From the NCBI GenBank assembly GCA_900169235.1, contig FWCC01000438.1, forward strand, positions 1-51,042: a stretch of 51,042 nt of DNA, given 5' to 3'. The DNA comes from Zarea fungicola. Its lineage: Eukaryota; Ascomycota; Sordariomycetes; Hypocreales; Cordycipitaceae. Under the pieces are notes generated by a model. That model was given only the letters and a program-made list of their open reading frames with translations. It was not told the DNA's origin and made no database searches. A program made the translations under genes and the position numbers. This document shows, piece by piece, positions 21,777 to 33,800 of this stretch (positions are counted from its first letter, which is position 1; each line of letters starts with the position of its first letter).

Positions 21777-23807
21777 TGTAAGATTGAAACGAATATGTTG
21801 AATATGGTATAATAATATAAATTGCGCCTTCATGTATACCCCGGTACCAGCCTGTCTCCATATAGCGAAGCTACCTGTTTTATTCTCAGCCCGTCTTTGA
21901 ATGTAGTCCAACAAAGAAAGCTCAACAAAGTTCTGAACCCTGTCTTAAAGTTATTCTCCCCGTTGCATCTAATGCATCTGATTCACAATTCAGTCCAGCA
22001 TGGATTGCGACGGGCCGAGCCCGCTACTATCCGACGAATCCTCCGAGTACGCCTCGGAGCTCTCTGGGATAGGTACCATGGCGTTTTTCGTCCAGATGTG
22101 CACGGCTTTGGTCCAGTCAATGCCTTTAACACAGCTTCCTCTAACGGAAACAACTGGTTTTTCCTATGTTTAGAAACATTATTTGGTAAGCTTTTACATC
22201 AATAACTCGGGAAAAAAAAGAAATGGGCATACTTCAACGCTGTGGAAAAGCCGAGTACCACAATTTTGGCAGAAGTAGCTATATTAAAATGAATTAGTAG
22301 GCCCTCTCATGGAGTTTTCCCGTTCCTGCACGCAACAAGATGATGATTTACCACTTCAGTGTTGCACCAGTCGCGGTCGGTCGCCTGTTGGAATGCAAAT
22401 ATGTCAGCACATGAAATCAAGCAAAGTAAACGGTTGAAGACGGTATGGTAGGATATTTACGTGTAGCAGCTCAATAAATCTGATGCAGGAAGTTGAAACT
22501 TTGGGAAAATGGCGGATAGGGCAAACGCTGAGCCCGTTTGCGTTTTGCAGCTGTCGCAATGGCAAATGTAGGTAGCCAGAGGTGCTGACACAGTCGTCTT
22601 GAGGGCGACGAGACCGCAGTGGCATCTAATATCCATTATGATTGAATGTCTTTGCTTTAATTCAAATAAAGAATCTCTAAATAAAAATTAGCAAAATGAA
22701 ACCAACAAGTTGATGAAAGATGATGAGTTTGGACTGTAAAACGCTAAAAGCTTCATAAACGCTGCAGCGGGGTTCCGTTTTTTCTTAGTGTGGCCGAGAT
22801 CAAAAGTCCGGAGACCAGATAGGCTTGGCTTACCTGCGGGTTGATGTAGATATGCGCTTGGCATCGCCTGGATTCAGCAGTGGACTGTATATACAGAATA
22901 ATAACAAATACTTATATTAAAACGTTGAATACAGGAGTACTACTAGCCGGATGCAAATGCTGCGACTCCAGATTCACAACCGCCGCGTCCGATTTGCGGC
23001 TCAGCCGTGAATGAGAAGGCTGTCCCAGTTTTCGACTTCCGCCACCGCAGACGTGACTCAACGGTGACGACTAACAACCAGCACTATAATTCTGCAACAA
23101 TGAATGCATTTCATCATATACTGCCATGCTTTTATTGAACTCTTTATTTGTAAAGATGCATGTAAAGGTGCTGGTATCAAAAATCGAACAATCAATCGCG
23201 CGGTCTTTCATACTTTGGCCGGGCTTGAAGATAACCCAAAACGCTGAAATAGAAAATATGAAAAATAGTAAAACTCCATTAATGCACCTCATTCGCCATT
23301 TTTTGCTTCTTACAGGACCATGGACCAGAAAACCTTTTCCTTCGGATCATTTCGGCGCTGCCTGTGCCGTTGTGCCTGACTGGCTGCACTCCAACTGTCA
23401 TTCGACATCAATACCGCCGTCATGGTCGAGCGGCACACCTCTGTAATATTTTTCTGAAGGTTCAAAAAGTTCCATAGACACCACCACCTTCTTAAAGCTT
23501 TGCCTGAAGGAGATCATTGTTTTCGTTGGTACCAGCCTGGGCTCGACCGCTGATACGCTCTCCAGTCTCACTAGCGAGAGATTGAGACCATCTGAAAGCT
23601 TCCTCGACGCTTCGAACCTCCCACGCTCACGCGGAACTTCCATGGAGTTCATTTGTAGGCATCGGCGGCACCGGCGGCACCTCAGTCTTGCTATTTGTAT
23701 TGCCTTCATCGTTGTCCCTCTGATCGCCAGCATCCTCATTGTCGACGATAGCCATAATATCACCATAACCACCAAATTGACATCGACGCAGCCCAATTGC
23801 TTTCCGT
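21777..23807. other. 2.0-kb gene-poor region
   Basis: This holds the 3' flank of the DUF1295 gene and the 3' flank of MED8. A 132-codon minus-strand frame (23796-23398) begins at TTG, has no ATG and no recognisable domain, so it is left out. No RNA gene or repeat is evident. Confidence 0.45.
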
Positions 23808-24725
23808 CTATGTCTGCATATGTTCCGCTTGGATCTGCCCATCAAGACCACCACCGGCCTGCAAGCCCTCCATCTTCTCCGGCGGTATATTGATGCCCTC
23901 CAACCCCTTCTTCAACAGCACACGGGGGCCTTTGCGCTCGTACTCAATGTTCCGCGGCAGCTCAAAGTCGGCACGCGCCATGAACCACAGCAGGGTCTCA
24001 ATCTCAGGGCCGCTCGCCGGCGCCGGCATCGTCGCATTGGGTCCGACAGCCGAGCCGCTGGCTTCCTCCCCGTCGTCGTCTTCATCTTCGTCGTCGTCTT
24101 CATCCTCATCCTCTTCGTCGTCTTCAATGTCTCGCCGCAGACCCGTCCGCACGTTCTCTATGCCCATCGCCCGCTCCTCTTTGGTGTAGGCGTCGCCCGC
24201 CTCCTCGCGCACGTATTCGGCAATTCGGCTCTGCGTCCACGCGCGCAGGTCGTCCCATATGCCCTGCAGCTCGGCGATTCCTTCGGGCGTCGCCAGCCGG
24301 GCCGTCTCCCGCCCCTCGGCAACCAGCTCCTCCACGTCGGGCTCGAGCTTCTTGCGGAGCAGCTGCGTCAGCACGCCCTCCTGCATTCGTCCGGGGTAAT
24401 TTGTCGACGGGTGTACTGCGACGCGTGTGAAGAGCTCCGAATTCTCGCCAAGGCTGTCGAGCACAGTCTGGAGGTTGCGCTGGAGAATCTGGGCGGAGGC
24501 ATGGAGCGAGTCCCTGTAGCTCGGTAACGTAAGTGGTTAACTTGTTTTTCTCCTTCTTCTTGTTCGGTAAAAATTGATTGAAATTTAAGCTTACGGGTGA
24601 GGGAGAGGATTGCTCTTAAGTATGTCCATCTTTAAACTCTGGATGCTGCTAGACAGCTGCGCCATTCGGGAGAGCATCTGCTCCACGGACCTAAGCTCGT
24701 CGTCGTCGAGCCCCAACGTAGCCAT
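23808..24725 (-). CDS. MED8: Mediator of RNA polymerase II transcription subunit 8
   Basis: Two exons on the minus strand, 24725-24595 and 24519-23808, with a 75-nt GTAAGC...GAG intron, give 280 residues. The N-terminus MATLGLDDDELRSVEQMLSR and the joined segment SNPLPHPYRDSLHASAQILQ, followed by LDSLGENSELFTRVAVHPS and GRMQEGVLTQLLRKKLEP, are characteristic of fungal Med8. Med8 belongs to the head module of Mediator and helps contact TBP and RNA polymerase II. A nearly pure Asp/Glu tract spans about residues 170-195, followed by the conserved LLWFMARADFELPRNIEYERK region. The last 25 residues are Gly/Gln-rich. The acceptor ends in GAG rather than CAG/TAG, but the phase (CC+C gives Pro) is correct. 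The call is confident. Confidence 0.92.
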
Positions 24726-25200
24726 TGTCTCGGTCGGCTTTGTATACTGTATGTTTTGGTATTTCAGCAGAAATTACTTTGCTTTGCGTCGAGCCCTTTC
24801 GCGTGGTAGAGTTGTTTGGTGGAACGCGTCAGGATGAAAGGATGACGCTTTGAGTGGGCGTGAGGTTAAAGTGCTACTGCCCCGCCGCCAGCACCTGGAG
24901 GAGCACACCAACACCTCAGTCTAGACTTTGCGCAACCAATATCGGCACGGCACTGAGCAACGTAAAAGATAATAAATAGTACAGTATTCACTCTTGTGAC
25001 TTGTATTTCTTTGGATCCAATTTTCCCTTAAAACTAATGTCAAAAGTCTTCATAATTAATTATACTTCATAGGCTTGTAAGGCTATTGGTCATGATGTTC
25101 AACTAAATCCGTTACATGTCAGTCCTGTTCCCTCATTCCATCTCGTAATCATGGCACGCTCCACTGTGAAAATGCTCATTGTCATGTTACAACATTTAAT
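24726..25200. other. MED8 promoter and choline sulfatase 3' flank
   Basis: A 475-nt gap between two minus-strand genes. It must hold the MED8 promoter and the 3' end of the sulfatase transcript. No other feature is seen. Confidence 0.5.
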
Positions 25201-27002
25201 TTAGCCACGGGTGGAACTGAGGACACCACCCTTGTTAATCTCGTACCCATTAGTATCAACAAATGGGAAGCGAGCCTTTCTCTCTAAATCATCTAGGGGA
25301 ATTGTGGACCGGATGTACCTATTAATTCAAATTAGTATAGCGAAATCTATTTGAAACTGGCTTTACTCACTTCTGACGGCCATCATCAACAGGGTCGTGA
25401 TCCCAGCTAGTGAAGGTACCAATTTTGAGGGCATCCCATACAAGGCGACGGCTGCGTTGCGAGAGCAATACCTTCTCGGTAATCTGCTCAAAATTCCAGC
25501 GAGCCTTTGCCTCAGTTTCATATTTCTCAAAGATAGCCTTAGCGGCCTTGTCAGCCTCTGTCTCGGGCTCAACCTGGCTGAAGCGTGCCAGGTTGTCCAG
25601 CTCGTCCGGGTCATTGTCAAGGTTGTACAGCTGAGGCTCATCGGCTGGGCAGGTAATGTATTTCCAGGGGCCGCGGCGAATCATCATCATGGGGCGGACT
25701 GTGCCCTCTCCGGTGTATTCGGCATAGACCGTGTCATTACCATCTCTGCCCTCCAGGTGTGGCATCATACTTACGCCATCCATCGGTAGATATGGCGCGG
25801 GCTTGACGCCAATGAGATCGCAGATTGTTGGTAGTAGATCAAGTGTCGAGACATTCTCAGACACGCGGTGAGGTTGGAACCATTTGGGGTAGTTGACCAA
25901 CAAAGGTACACGAACCGACGACTCAAAGTAGCTCATCTTGTACCAGAGGCCTCGCTCACCAAGCATGTCGCCGTGATCTCCACTGAAGATGACAATTGTA
26001 TCATCTGCTAGGCCGGCGTCATCCAGAGTCTGAAGGATCCTGCCAATACAGTCATCAACGTAGCTGACAGAGCCATAGTAAGCACGTTTAGCACGTCTGA
26101 TCTGGTCATCGGTAATGTCCTGGTCCCACAAGTCGCACACTTTCAACAGCCGCTTGCTGTGAGTGTCAAGGTCCTCCTTGTTTATACGGACCTTGGGCAA
26201 AGCAATGTCGACATCTTCGTACATGTTCCAGTACTTCTTTGTGATTGTGTAAGGGTCATGAGGGTGTGTAAGAGAAACCTAGGCCATGTTAAACCATCAT
26301 TCGCATTTCTGGCATTTCTTCGTTCCAAGCCACCAACTCCGTATTCACTTTTCAACAAGGGAGCCCCTGTCCAGGGCAACTTACAGTCAAAGCAAAAGGT
26401 CTCTTGTTGGGTCCTTCGCGGACGTGATCCCACAGGTACTGGGTACTGCGGTACATGACCTCTTCGTCATAGTCAAGCTGGTTGCTGCGTCCGCAAGGTC
26501 CAGCTTGGAGGATAGAGCTGGCATTATGATACCATTCAAGTCGTGTATCGGGCTCGTCCCAGTTGACAACCCAGCCAAAGTCGCCGGGGTAAATATCACT
26601 GGTCAACCGCGTTTCATAGCCATGAAGCTGGTCGCCGACAAAGTGCATTTTGCCGGCCAGCGCAGTGTGATAGCCATTAATTCGCAGATAGTGGGCGTAG
26701 GTAGGAATCTCCGAGTTGATCTGGGAGGCATTGTCAAAAGCGCCAATCTTCATAGGCAGCAAGCCAGTGATCATGCTCATGCGGGAGGGCGCGCACAGGG
26801 GAGAAGGGCAATAGGCTGAGTCGAACTGGACAGAGCTCTCGGCGAGGCGGTCAAGATTCGGCGTCTTGATTTGTGAGTCTTTGTTGTATATCTTGAGTTG
26901 GGGGGCGGCAAGTTGATCAGCCATGATGTAAAGAATGTTTGGTTTGCCTCTGTTGGCAGTGTCGGAAGGGCCAGTGGCCAGCGAGTTGAGATCGGGGGCC
27001 AT
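25201..27002 (-). CDS. Choline sulfatase
   Basis: Three minus-strand exons, 27002-26385, 26278-25371 and 25318-25201, give 547 residues. Introns are 106 and 52 nt, and the final exon adds the 39-codon end YIRSTIPLDD...SSTRG. It is a type I sulfatase of the alkaline-phosphatase fold. ILYIMADQ provides metal ligands near residue 29, and CAPSR (Cys70-Arg74) is the signature whose Cys becomes formylglycine. GKMHF and FSGDHGDMLGERG supply further metal-site residues. LTHPHDPYTITKKYW and the C-terminal region fit the choline-sulfatase branch, which hydrolyses choline-O-sulfate to choline and sulfate in the cytosol for sulfur scavenging. No signal peptide is seen. No sulfate permease neighbours it. 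Regulation by sulfur limitation is expected for the family but no regulator site is proven here. Confidence 0.92.
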
Positions 27003-30000
27003 TTTATGGAGGTGAGGTCAACAGGTAGCTGTGGATGGTGAGAGAATTGGGGGCCAGGTACAGTAGTTCCGCTCCTATACACGAAGCGGCCTTGGTGTTG
27101 TGGAATCCAAGGGCCGCTTCAGCTTCTGTCTCAACAAGAGCACGAATAAATTTTCGGCAGGCAATGCTGCACAGAAGAGGAATAGGTGATTGAAGTAAGG
27201 GTAGTAGGTAAAACAGCTACTTTCCCCCGTTGTGTACAAAAACTCGTTCCTTTTCCTTGAATAGCTTCTCCAGCAACAGATTGAAAATACAAAGAATTGC
27301 CCCAAAGATCAAATGAATAACCCGCTGTGACTTTCAACTAATACTACCCTTCTGCAGCAGGCAAGAGGGAAACCCAGGTTGGTTGGCGGAAAGTATACAA
27401 AAGGCTGGAATTTTTCTGGAAGAGAGAGAAAAGATGGAAATTCCCAAGATTGTTCTTTCTATGGTGGGTAATCTTAAAGCCTAAAGAGTTTGGGGAAGGG
27501 CAAATGGGAATATTTATTCTTGGACATGTCCCCGGCGATCGGACACCGGAGAACCCGGCTGACCACCGCCACAGACTGTTATCAGAGTAGAACAAGTGTG
27601 TATTTCGGATTAGTGCATGTGGGTTACCATGTCTGGTTAGCAATAATAAAGGGTCTTAAGGAGTGGTGGTGGGCATGACTGTGTCCGTCAGGGATGCTGT
27701 TGTATGTACTCTCTGACTGAATAAACTATCAGGCGGTGTCCAGAAATTATTGCCTTAACGAGTTAGCGATGGAGGAGATTATGAGGCTAGGTATGCAAAA
27801 TACGCAAGGCGGCCAACTCTGTGTTCAGCCGTTGTCCAACTGTGGGCAGCCATCAAGGGCGATGGGGCTGTTGTCGGTCACAGTGTTGGGGACTGGAATG
27901 GCTCGTACTGTGCTGTTTGCGTGCTGGGCTTATTAGTTAGTGCTCAACTTGTTGGCTGCGACTAGGCCGCTTCTGGCAGTTCGCTCGCGTGCCCCTGGCT
28001 CTCTTCAGCCACGGTTCAAGGCGGATACATAAGTACTCAGTTTGGTACCTCCGGATGGCGGTCTCTTGGAGGACTCGCTAGTCTTTTGAAGGGATTAATA
28101 ATGGTCGACGATCTGTTACTATTTGCGTGGGCTTTATTTAGTCTTTGGGGTGATGCATCACAGAGACCGAACACGGTCTAGGCCGCCCTGTTCGAGAGAG
28201 GTTGTGTGGAGAGGGTTGGTTGGCAAGGCAGGAGCAGAAACACGTTGGTCACGCTTGCCAGTAGCAGCGTCTGGCTCTTGCGTATCGTAAATCTACCAAC
28301 CGGTGTCACCTATTTCCACTGCCTTGCTGGCTCGCTTGCGAGCCGGCTTACTGGCTGGATTGTAATATTATTAATTAGGCCATTGAGGACGGTTTATTAT
28401 GCTTAAAAAACAGGTGCCATACCCGACACGGTTAACCTGCTGGGTGGAAATCCCACTTTAAGATTTGGGTTGAATTAATAGTAATAGACAAAGATGCACC
28501 AAACCGCCCGTATTTACATACATTTTTTGCTCTTGACCTTTTCTATCTACTCATAACTTGGTTTCCCGCAGCTAACATATACAAGATCTAGGACTTTTTG
28601 GTGACTTTTTCTTTTTTGAAGAATGAGCCGGGCAACTCTGCGGACAAAATCGTACATCCACCAGTGTATAGAATAAGAAGTCCCTTGCAATTCCCTCTCA
28701 ATATTCCATCAGGAGTCTTTAGATATGAGGCGGGTCACATGCATCACTTTCTGTCCAAACTAATTGCTCCTAAAGTATGTGCAAACAGCGGTGTGACAAC
28801 CCCCAGCATCCAGGATAGGAATCCAGTCTCGGCTGGTACTGCAAATCCAGCCCACATTATACGTACGCCTCTCTTTATTAACCTGCGTATTTACGACTAA
28901 CACTACGCTGCTACTAGATTAGCTGCCCAAGATCCCTGATGAGATCAGGACATGAATGCCTCCAACTTGCCTGGTTCCGTACCAACCCTAGTTTGGTTGG
29001 GTGGACCAAGTTTTGGCCACATCCTGTCCGCGTTATTCCAGCACAGTCAGAGTCAGCCAGATTGTCAGAGGTCATCAGATGCATGCGCCGACTTCCTTTG
29101 CCAACTGGTGTTCAAACCTTATCAACATAATTACTCTACACGAAAGCCTAAGATGAGGTGAGCCTCTCGCACTCGGAAGGTGCCCTTTGCAACCTCCTAG
29201 AACCTACAAAGTAACTTTACATACCCGAAGAATGGGAATATACCACTGTCACTAATAACTATCCGACAAACACTTGACCTGGCAGTGGTGATGCCCCAGC
29301 AAATTTGTTGTGGGGCCGGGTTCTCAGCCAGATGGACCCATGTCTCGAATACCCTCGCTTGGCGGCGTTGGTGTTGGCGAGCGACGATAAATTGCCACAC
29401 AACGCCAAAGTTTCTATACAGTATACCTGCACTGTATAGACCATTTTCCTGCAATTTTGGTTATATTTTCGTTATTTCTGCTATTGAGCACGCGACCACC
29501 GTTCCCAGCCAACCTAGCTACCGATATCCTGCACATGCCCCGAGCCGTCCGAGGCTCGTCCAAAAAATCGACCGCCATTTGCACCCCGTTGCCCAGGTCA
29601 TGCAGAAGTATTGACAGAACATTCATTCCCCCATGTCAACGCAAAGGCACCCCTGCTCGAAGCGCCGAGGTCTCGACGCGGGGGCAGCAAGCGTCCAAAG
29701 ATTTCCCCAGCTGTGTAGCTGTCAGTCAGGGCGGGGCAAGCTCGGAGCCACTCATAAATTCCTATTAGACGCACGCGCGAGGCATTGCCTATTTCGTCTT
29801 TCACGTCCAAAATTGCGCAATCGTCTCGCTCATGTAAGCCAAACTCTCACCCTCACATTCATCTTTTTCAATGGGCACCCGAGATCCGCTAGTTCCGTGG
29901 GCCGCCGACATCCACACATTAACCCTTGGCCCGGCGTCCGGAACCCGGACTCCGTACCACATCTGCAGGGGAAAGGTAGTCAAGGGGATAGTTGCAAGTG

Positions 30001-30800
30001 CTGCACCATATGCAGCAAGGTGGGGGCTGTTTTACGAGGTAGAAACTGCAAGCCGTCAAGCCACCACAGGTCCGGTTCGGCTCGACGACCCAAATTCAGG
30101 GCGGCCCGTCGCAAGCAGTAAGAAAACCGGCACACTTTTGGGAAGAAAAGCTGGCCCAACCAGTTAGACGATTCCTGTAGCGACTTTGTTCTTAAGAGAA
30201 AGAAAGCGCCATGACGGCAATTCGCGTAAATTCTATCTTTTGTGTCACAACATAAATCAGCTCTTCGCATCCAATTAACAAAAGCTTGAAATGTCATTTA
30301 CTAAAGAAGAAACGTAACCAGTTGAAACTTCATAAACTATGCTGTACAAGAGTTTGTGTGATTTTTTCGTTTCTTATTCCATCTCCTATTTCGCCGCAGA
30401 ATCCTCCCACCGTTTCTCCCATGTTCCTGTGTTTGTCCATGGTCTCATCTCATTCCAGTCCCATGCAAGTTCCTGTAGTGTCCATGATAAAACAGAACAT
30501 ACTAACTCTGTTCATCACCGGTAGGCGCAAGCCTACACTAAAACACCATGCCAATTATATAAAATAAAAAATAAAAAAAGAACACGCAAACACACAATCT
30601 AATAATACCGTACTCCACCCATAAACCATGCCTCATGTACCTAGGTGATAAGCCGATGCCGTCCATCATACATTGCCTCTCCTTTTTCTTTCCCTGCTCG
30701 GATCAAGGCATAGAGAAATGATATAAAAGGGAGGACTTTGAAATTATATGTAATTCAAGCAATTTTTGAAACAAAGATATCCAACTCCTTAGCTCTGTGT
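27003..30800. other. 3.8-kb gene-poor region
   Basis: No supportable intact gene. The left end is the choline sulfatase promoter, and the right end is the IQGAP 3' flank, with A-rich sequence near 30564-30580. Between 29.4 and 30.2 kb, protein-like but broken minus-strand frames occur (29983-29801, 29810-29598, 29626-29414), overlapped by plus-strand frames 29633-30121 and 29871-30167. They could be a gene relic or chance. Confidence 0.45.
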
Positions 30801-33800
30801 TTACTGAGTGCGGTAGAACTTCTTGTACACCAGGTGCAGCAAGAGGTTCACGTTTAGCTTGAGATTGCCTTCAAACAGGTGCATAAACTGGTGGGCTTCG
30901 AATTGTGCCTGCAGCAAATCTTCAATGTTGACAATGGCGCTGGCGCCAGGCATTTGGATGTGACCACGTGTGCCTTCAATCACAAACACGCCAACCTGGT
31001 CGCAGGAAATGGTTATGTTGATTTTGTCCCAGTCCGACATGCCTGTCCACAACACGAGCACACCCTTGTCAGACAGTGCACGCGCGCTGTACATGAAGCT
31101 GCCGAACTTGGGGACCTTCCCGCTGCGTTCCAGTTCGCGCTGGTGGTTGTACTGCTTAGTGAATGGCATGAGGAATCGTTTTTTGCTGTTAAATAAATGT
31201 TAGCTAATGCCTACCATTCGTCATTCAGTTGAGCAAAGTATTGCTTACCCCTTCTTGTTTTGTAATGTCATCATTGCTTGCTCGATATAGTCATCGTAGC
31301 TTTTTCTTTGTTGCTCTAGATACTCTGCCTTCTCATGCAGATTACCAAGCGTCAGGTTGACACCCTCGAGCTCACGCTGCCTTTGGACTCGACGCCGGCT
31401 CTTGGAACGGATGTCACTAGCAATCGCATTAAGAATGTCTTGGTAATTGTTGTGCTTGGAGATTCGGCCCATTTGCTCCAGACGCATCACGTTCTCGAGC
31501 GCCGTACGTTTGAGCTCGTAATATGTCATGCGCGTCACGTCTACCATGTTGGAATCTGAGTAGGCGCCGTGGTTACCGCTGCTGGCAAAGTCATCTTGAA
31601 GTAGCGAGGCCCATTTGGCGTCGTCCTCTGCCGTAATTGGCTTGACTAGAATTTCCAGCAGATTAACACCTGTCTGTACACGGATAATGTACAGAACACA
31701 TCGCTTTGTCTCCATGAACAGGGCCTTGACTTCTGCATCTGGGTCGTCGACATTGTGAAGCTTGGGTGTCAAGAACATCTGGATATCTGACGATCCAGCC
31801 GCACTCATCTCGCTCTCATTCGTCTTGGCGCTACCCAGATCTTGGATGATCTCGCGGAGGACGTCGTCTCTTGTAGGGCACATGAATGGAAGCTGTGATA
31901 CAATAAGATTGTGGATGGCAAAAACGTCGGCCATCTTGATGTACAGTGTTGGCTTGTTCTTCGCGTAGAGGTCGTTGAATTCGTCAATGTCGAATGTGCT
32001 CTCAGCGTCCGGCACAGAAATGAGTTCGCTCATGATGTGGCGCAAACGCTCAATTGACTCGGCAACAAAGGCGTTCAGTGGCTGCAGGTAGACATTTTCA
32101 CCTCCAAACGGTCGCCCTGAAGCAATCTGTCCAATTACTTTGGCAACTTCACCGAGATTGCGCTTCTGTAAGGGGCTCAGTGTCTTTTCAATAACTCCAA
32201 CATTCTCGGGAGAGACGACAGCAGGTTGAAGATAGAATTTCCAGTACCAGTTTGTTACATGCTGCAAAAGAATGTCTGGAGACTCGCGATTAAAGTGTTG
32301 GCGCAAGGACTCGAACATCTGCCTACAGAGAAATCGAAGGCCGTATGGCGTCTTGAAAATGTGGTCCTCCATCGCCAGGAAGAGCTGATCACAAATTTCT
32401 CTGAGATCGCGAAGGTGGTCAATGAAGAGTCGTCGAGTTTCTGGATCGCGAATTGCAACTTCTCGTGGGACATCCAGCGGCCTGCCGTCTGGTCTGCCCG
32501 TACGCAGCTCTTCGTTGTTAATGGCGGCACGGTAAATCTGCATAGGGTCACTCTCCAAGTCCAAAACTGGATCGTCCACGATATTGTCCCGCACAATAGG
32601 ACCAAGAAGAGCTCGCAAAAATTTGCGGTCGCGCGGGGACCGAGTGTAGTTGCCAAGCAGCTTAGACCAGAAGAAGCTGCCTCGGTAGTAATCCTGGAGG
32701 GATCGGCTTCCTTCAATCTCTTCGCGGACAGATCGGGAGATAAGCTTCAGTAGATAGTATTCTTCACGACGTTTTTGCGCATAGCCAAACAGGGCCATGA
32801 CTAGAAGCTCGATCCTTTTGCCTTCAGTCTCCGGTGTACCCTGCTCGCGTAAGTGCTTGAAGAGACGGGCAAGGTACTGAGGTTGTGTCTGGAGGCAGAA
32901 GAATAGTTGTTGGTATGATTCGAGCTTCTTTCGTGAGCCCTTGTTGAGTGCCTTGAGATCGAATTGGTTCGATGACGAAATGGAGGAGTTGGCAAGCATT
33001 CCCATAGATGAACCGCCACCATAGTTGTGCTGATGCGAGACGACCTCATCCAGAGTAATCTTGTTCTTCACCAAGAGAGCAATTTTGATGTCGAGTTGGT
33101 CAATGTACTGCTCCAGCATCTCGTTTTGTCGCACCTGTTGCACCACAGTTTTTCTCATGCGTTCAAATTCCATTTCCTCGTTGAAGTCAAAGTCGCTGTC
33201 GTTGAGCAGATGGACAAAGTTCTTGACGGCGTTCACAGGTGGGTTCTTTCCGGTCGTAAGACTCTTGTAGGCCTCGCCTTGCACCTTTGCGCGCACGAAG
33301 CTCTGGATCTTGATGACTTTTTGCATATTCTCGTTAAAGAAGCGCTTCTTTTCTTCGAATCGAGCCCGAACAAGGAATGCTCTGGTTGCGGACTGGAGTT
33401 CAACAATGGACTCTTCTTCCTCAGCCAGCTCAGTTAGCACATCATCAACCCGTGCGCGTTCCATCATGGCCTTGAGAATGCTCTGGAAAGCAGCCATCTC
33501 AGCGTTGTGAGAGTGCAGCTCGTTCATAAGTTCCGTGTGCTGTCGGCGATAGTTGAATCCGCGTATACGGCTCTGTAAATTCGTAAATATCGGGTTTTCA
33601 CGGCTCAGCTTCTGTTGAAGAGCAGAGACAGCTCGTCTTTCAAACATGCCTCTAATACGGGATTGTAGGTCGACGTTGCTCGGCTCGTTAAGGTGGAGGC
33701 TATCCAGCTGACTTGCAATCTCGCATCGAACGGCCGCTGCGCGGATCGCGGCTTGGAATTTTCCAATATCGAGTGAATGGTTCTTGACCTCTATCTGGGT

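Noticed and set aside
23398..23796. 132-codon minus-strand frame downstream of MED8
   Set aside because: It begins with TTG, has no ATG upstream in frame, no splice link to MED8 and no recognisable family.
29633..30167. Plus-strand ORFs 29633-30121 and 29871-30167
   Set aside because: They overlap each other and the minus-strand frames, have no domain, and have no promoter or intron support.
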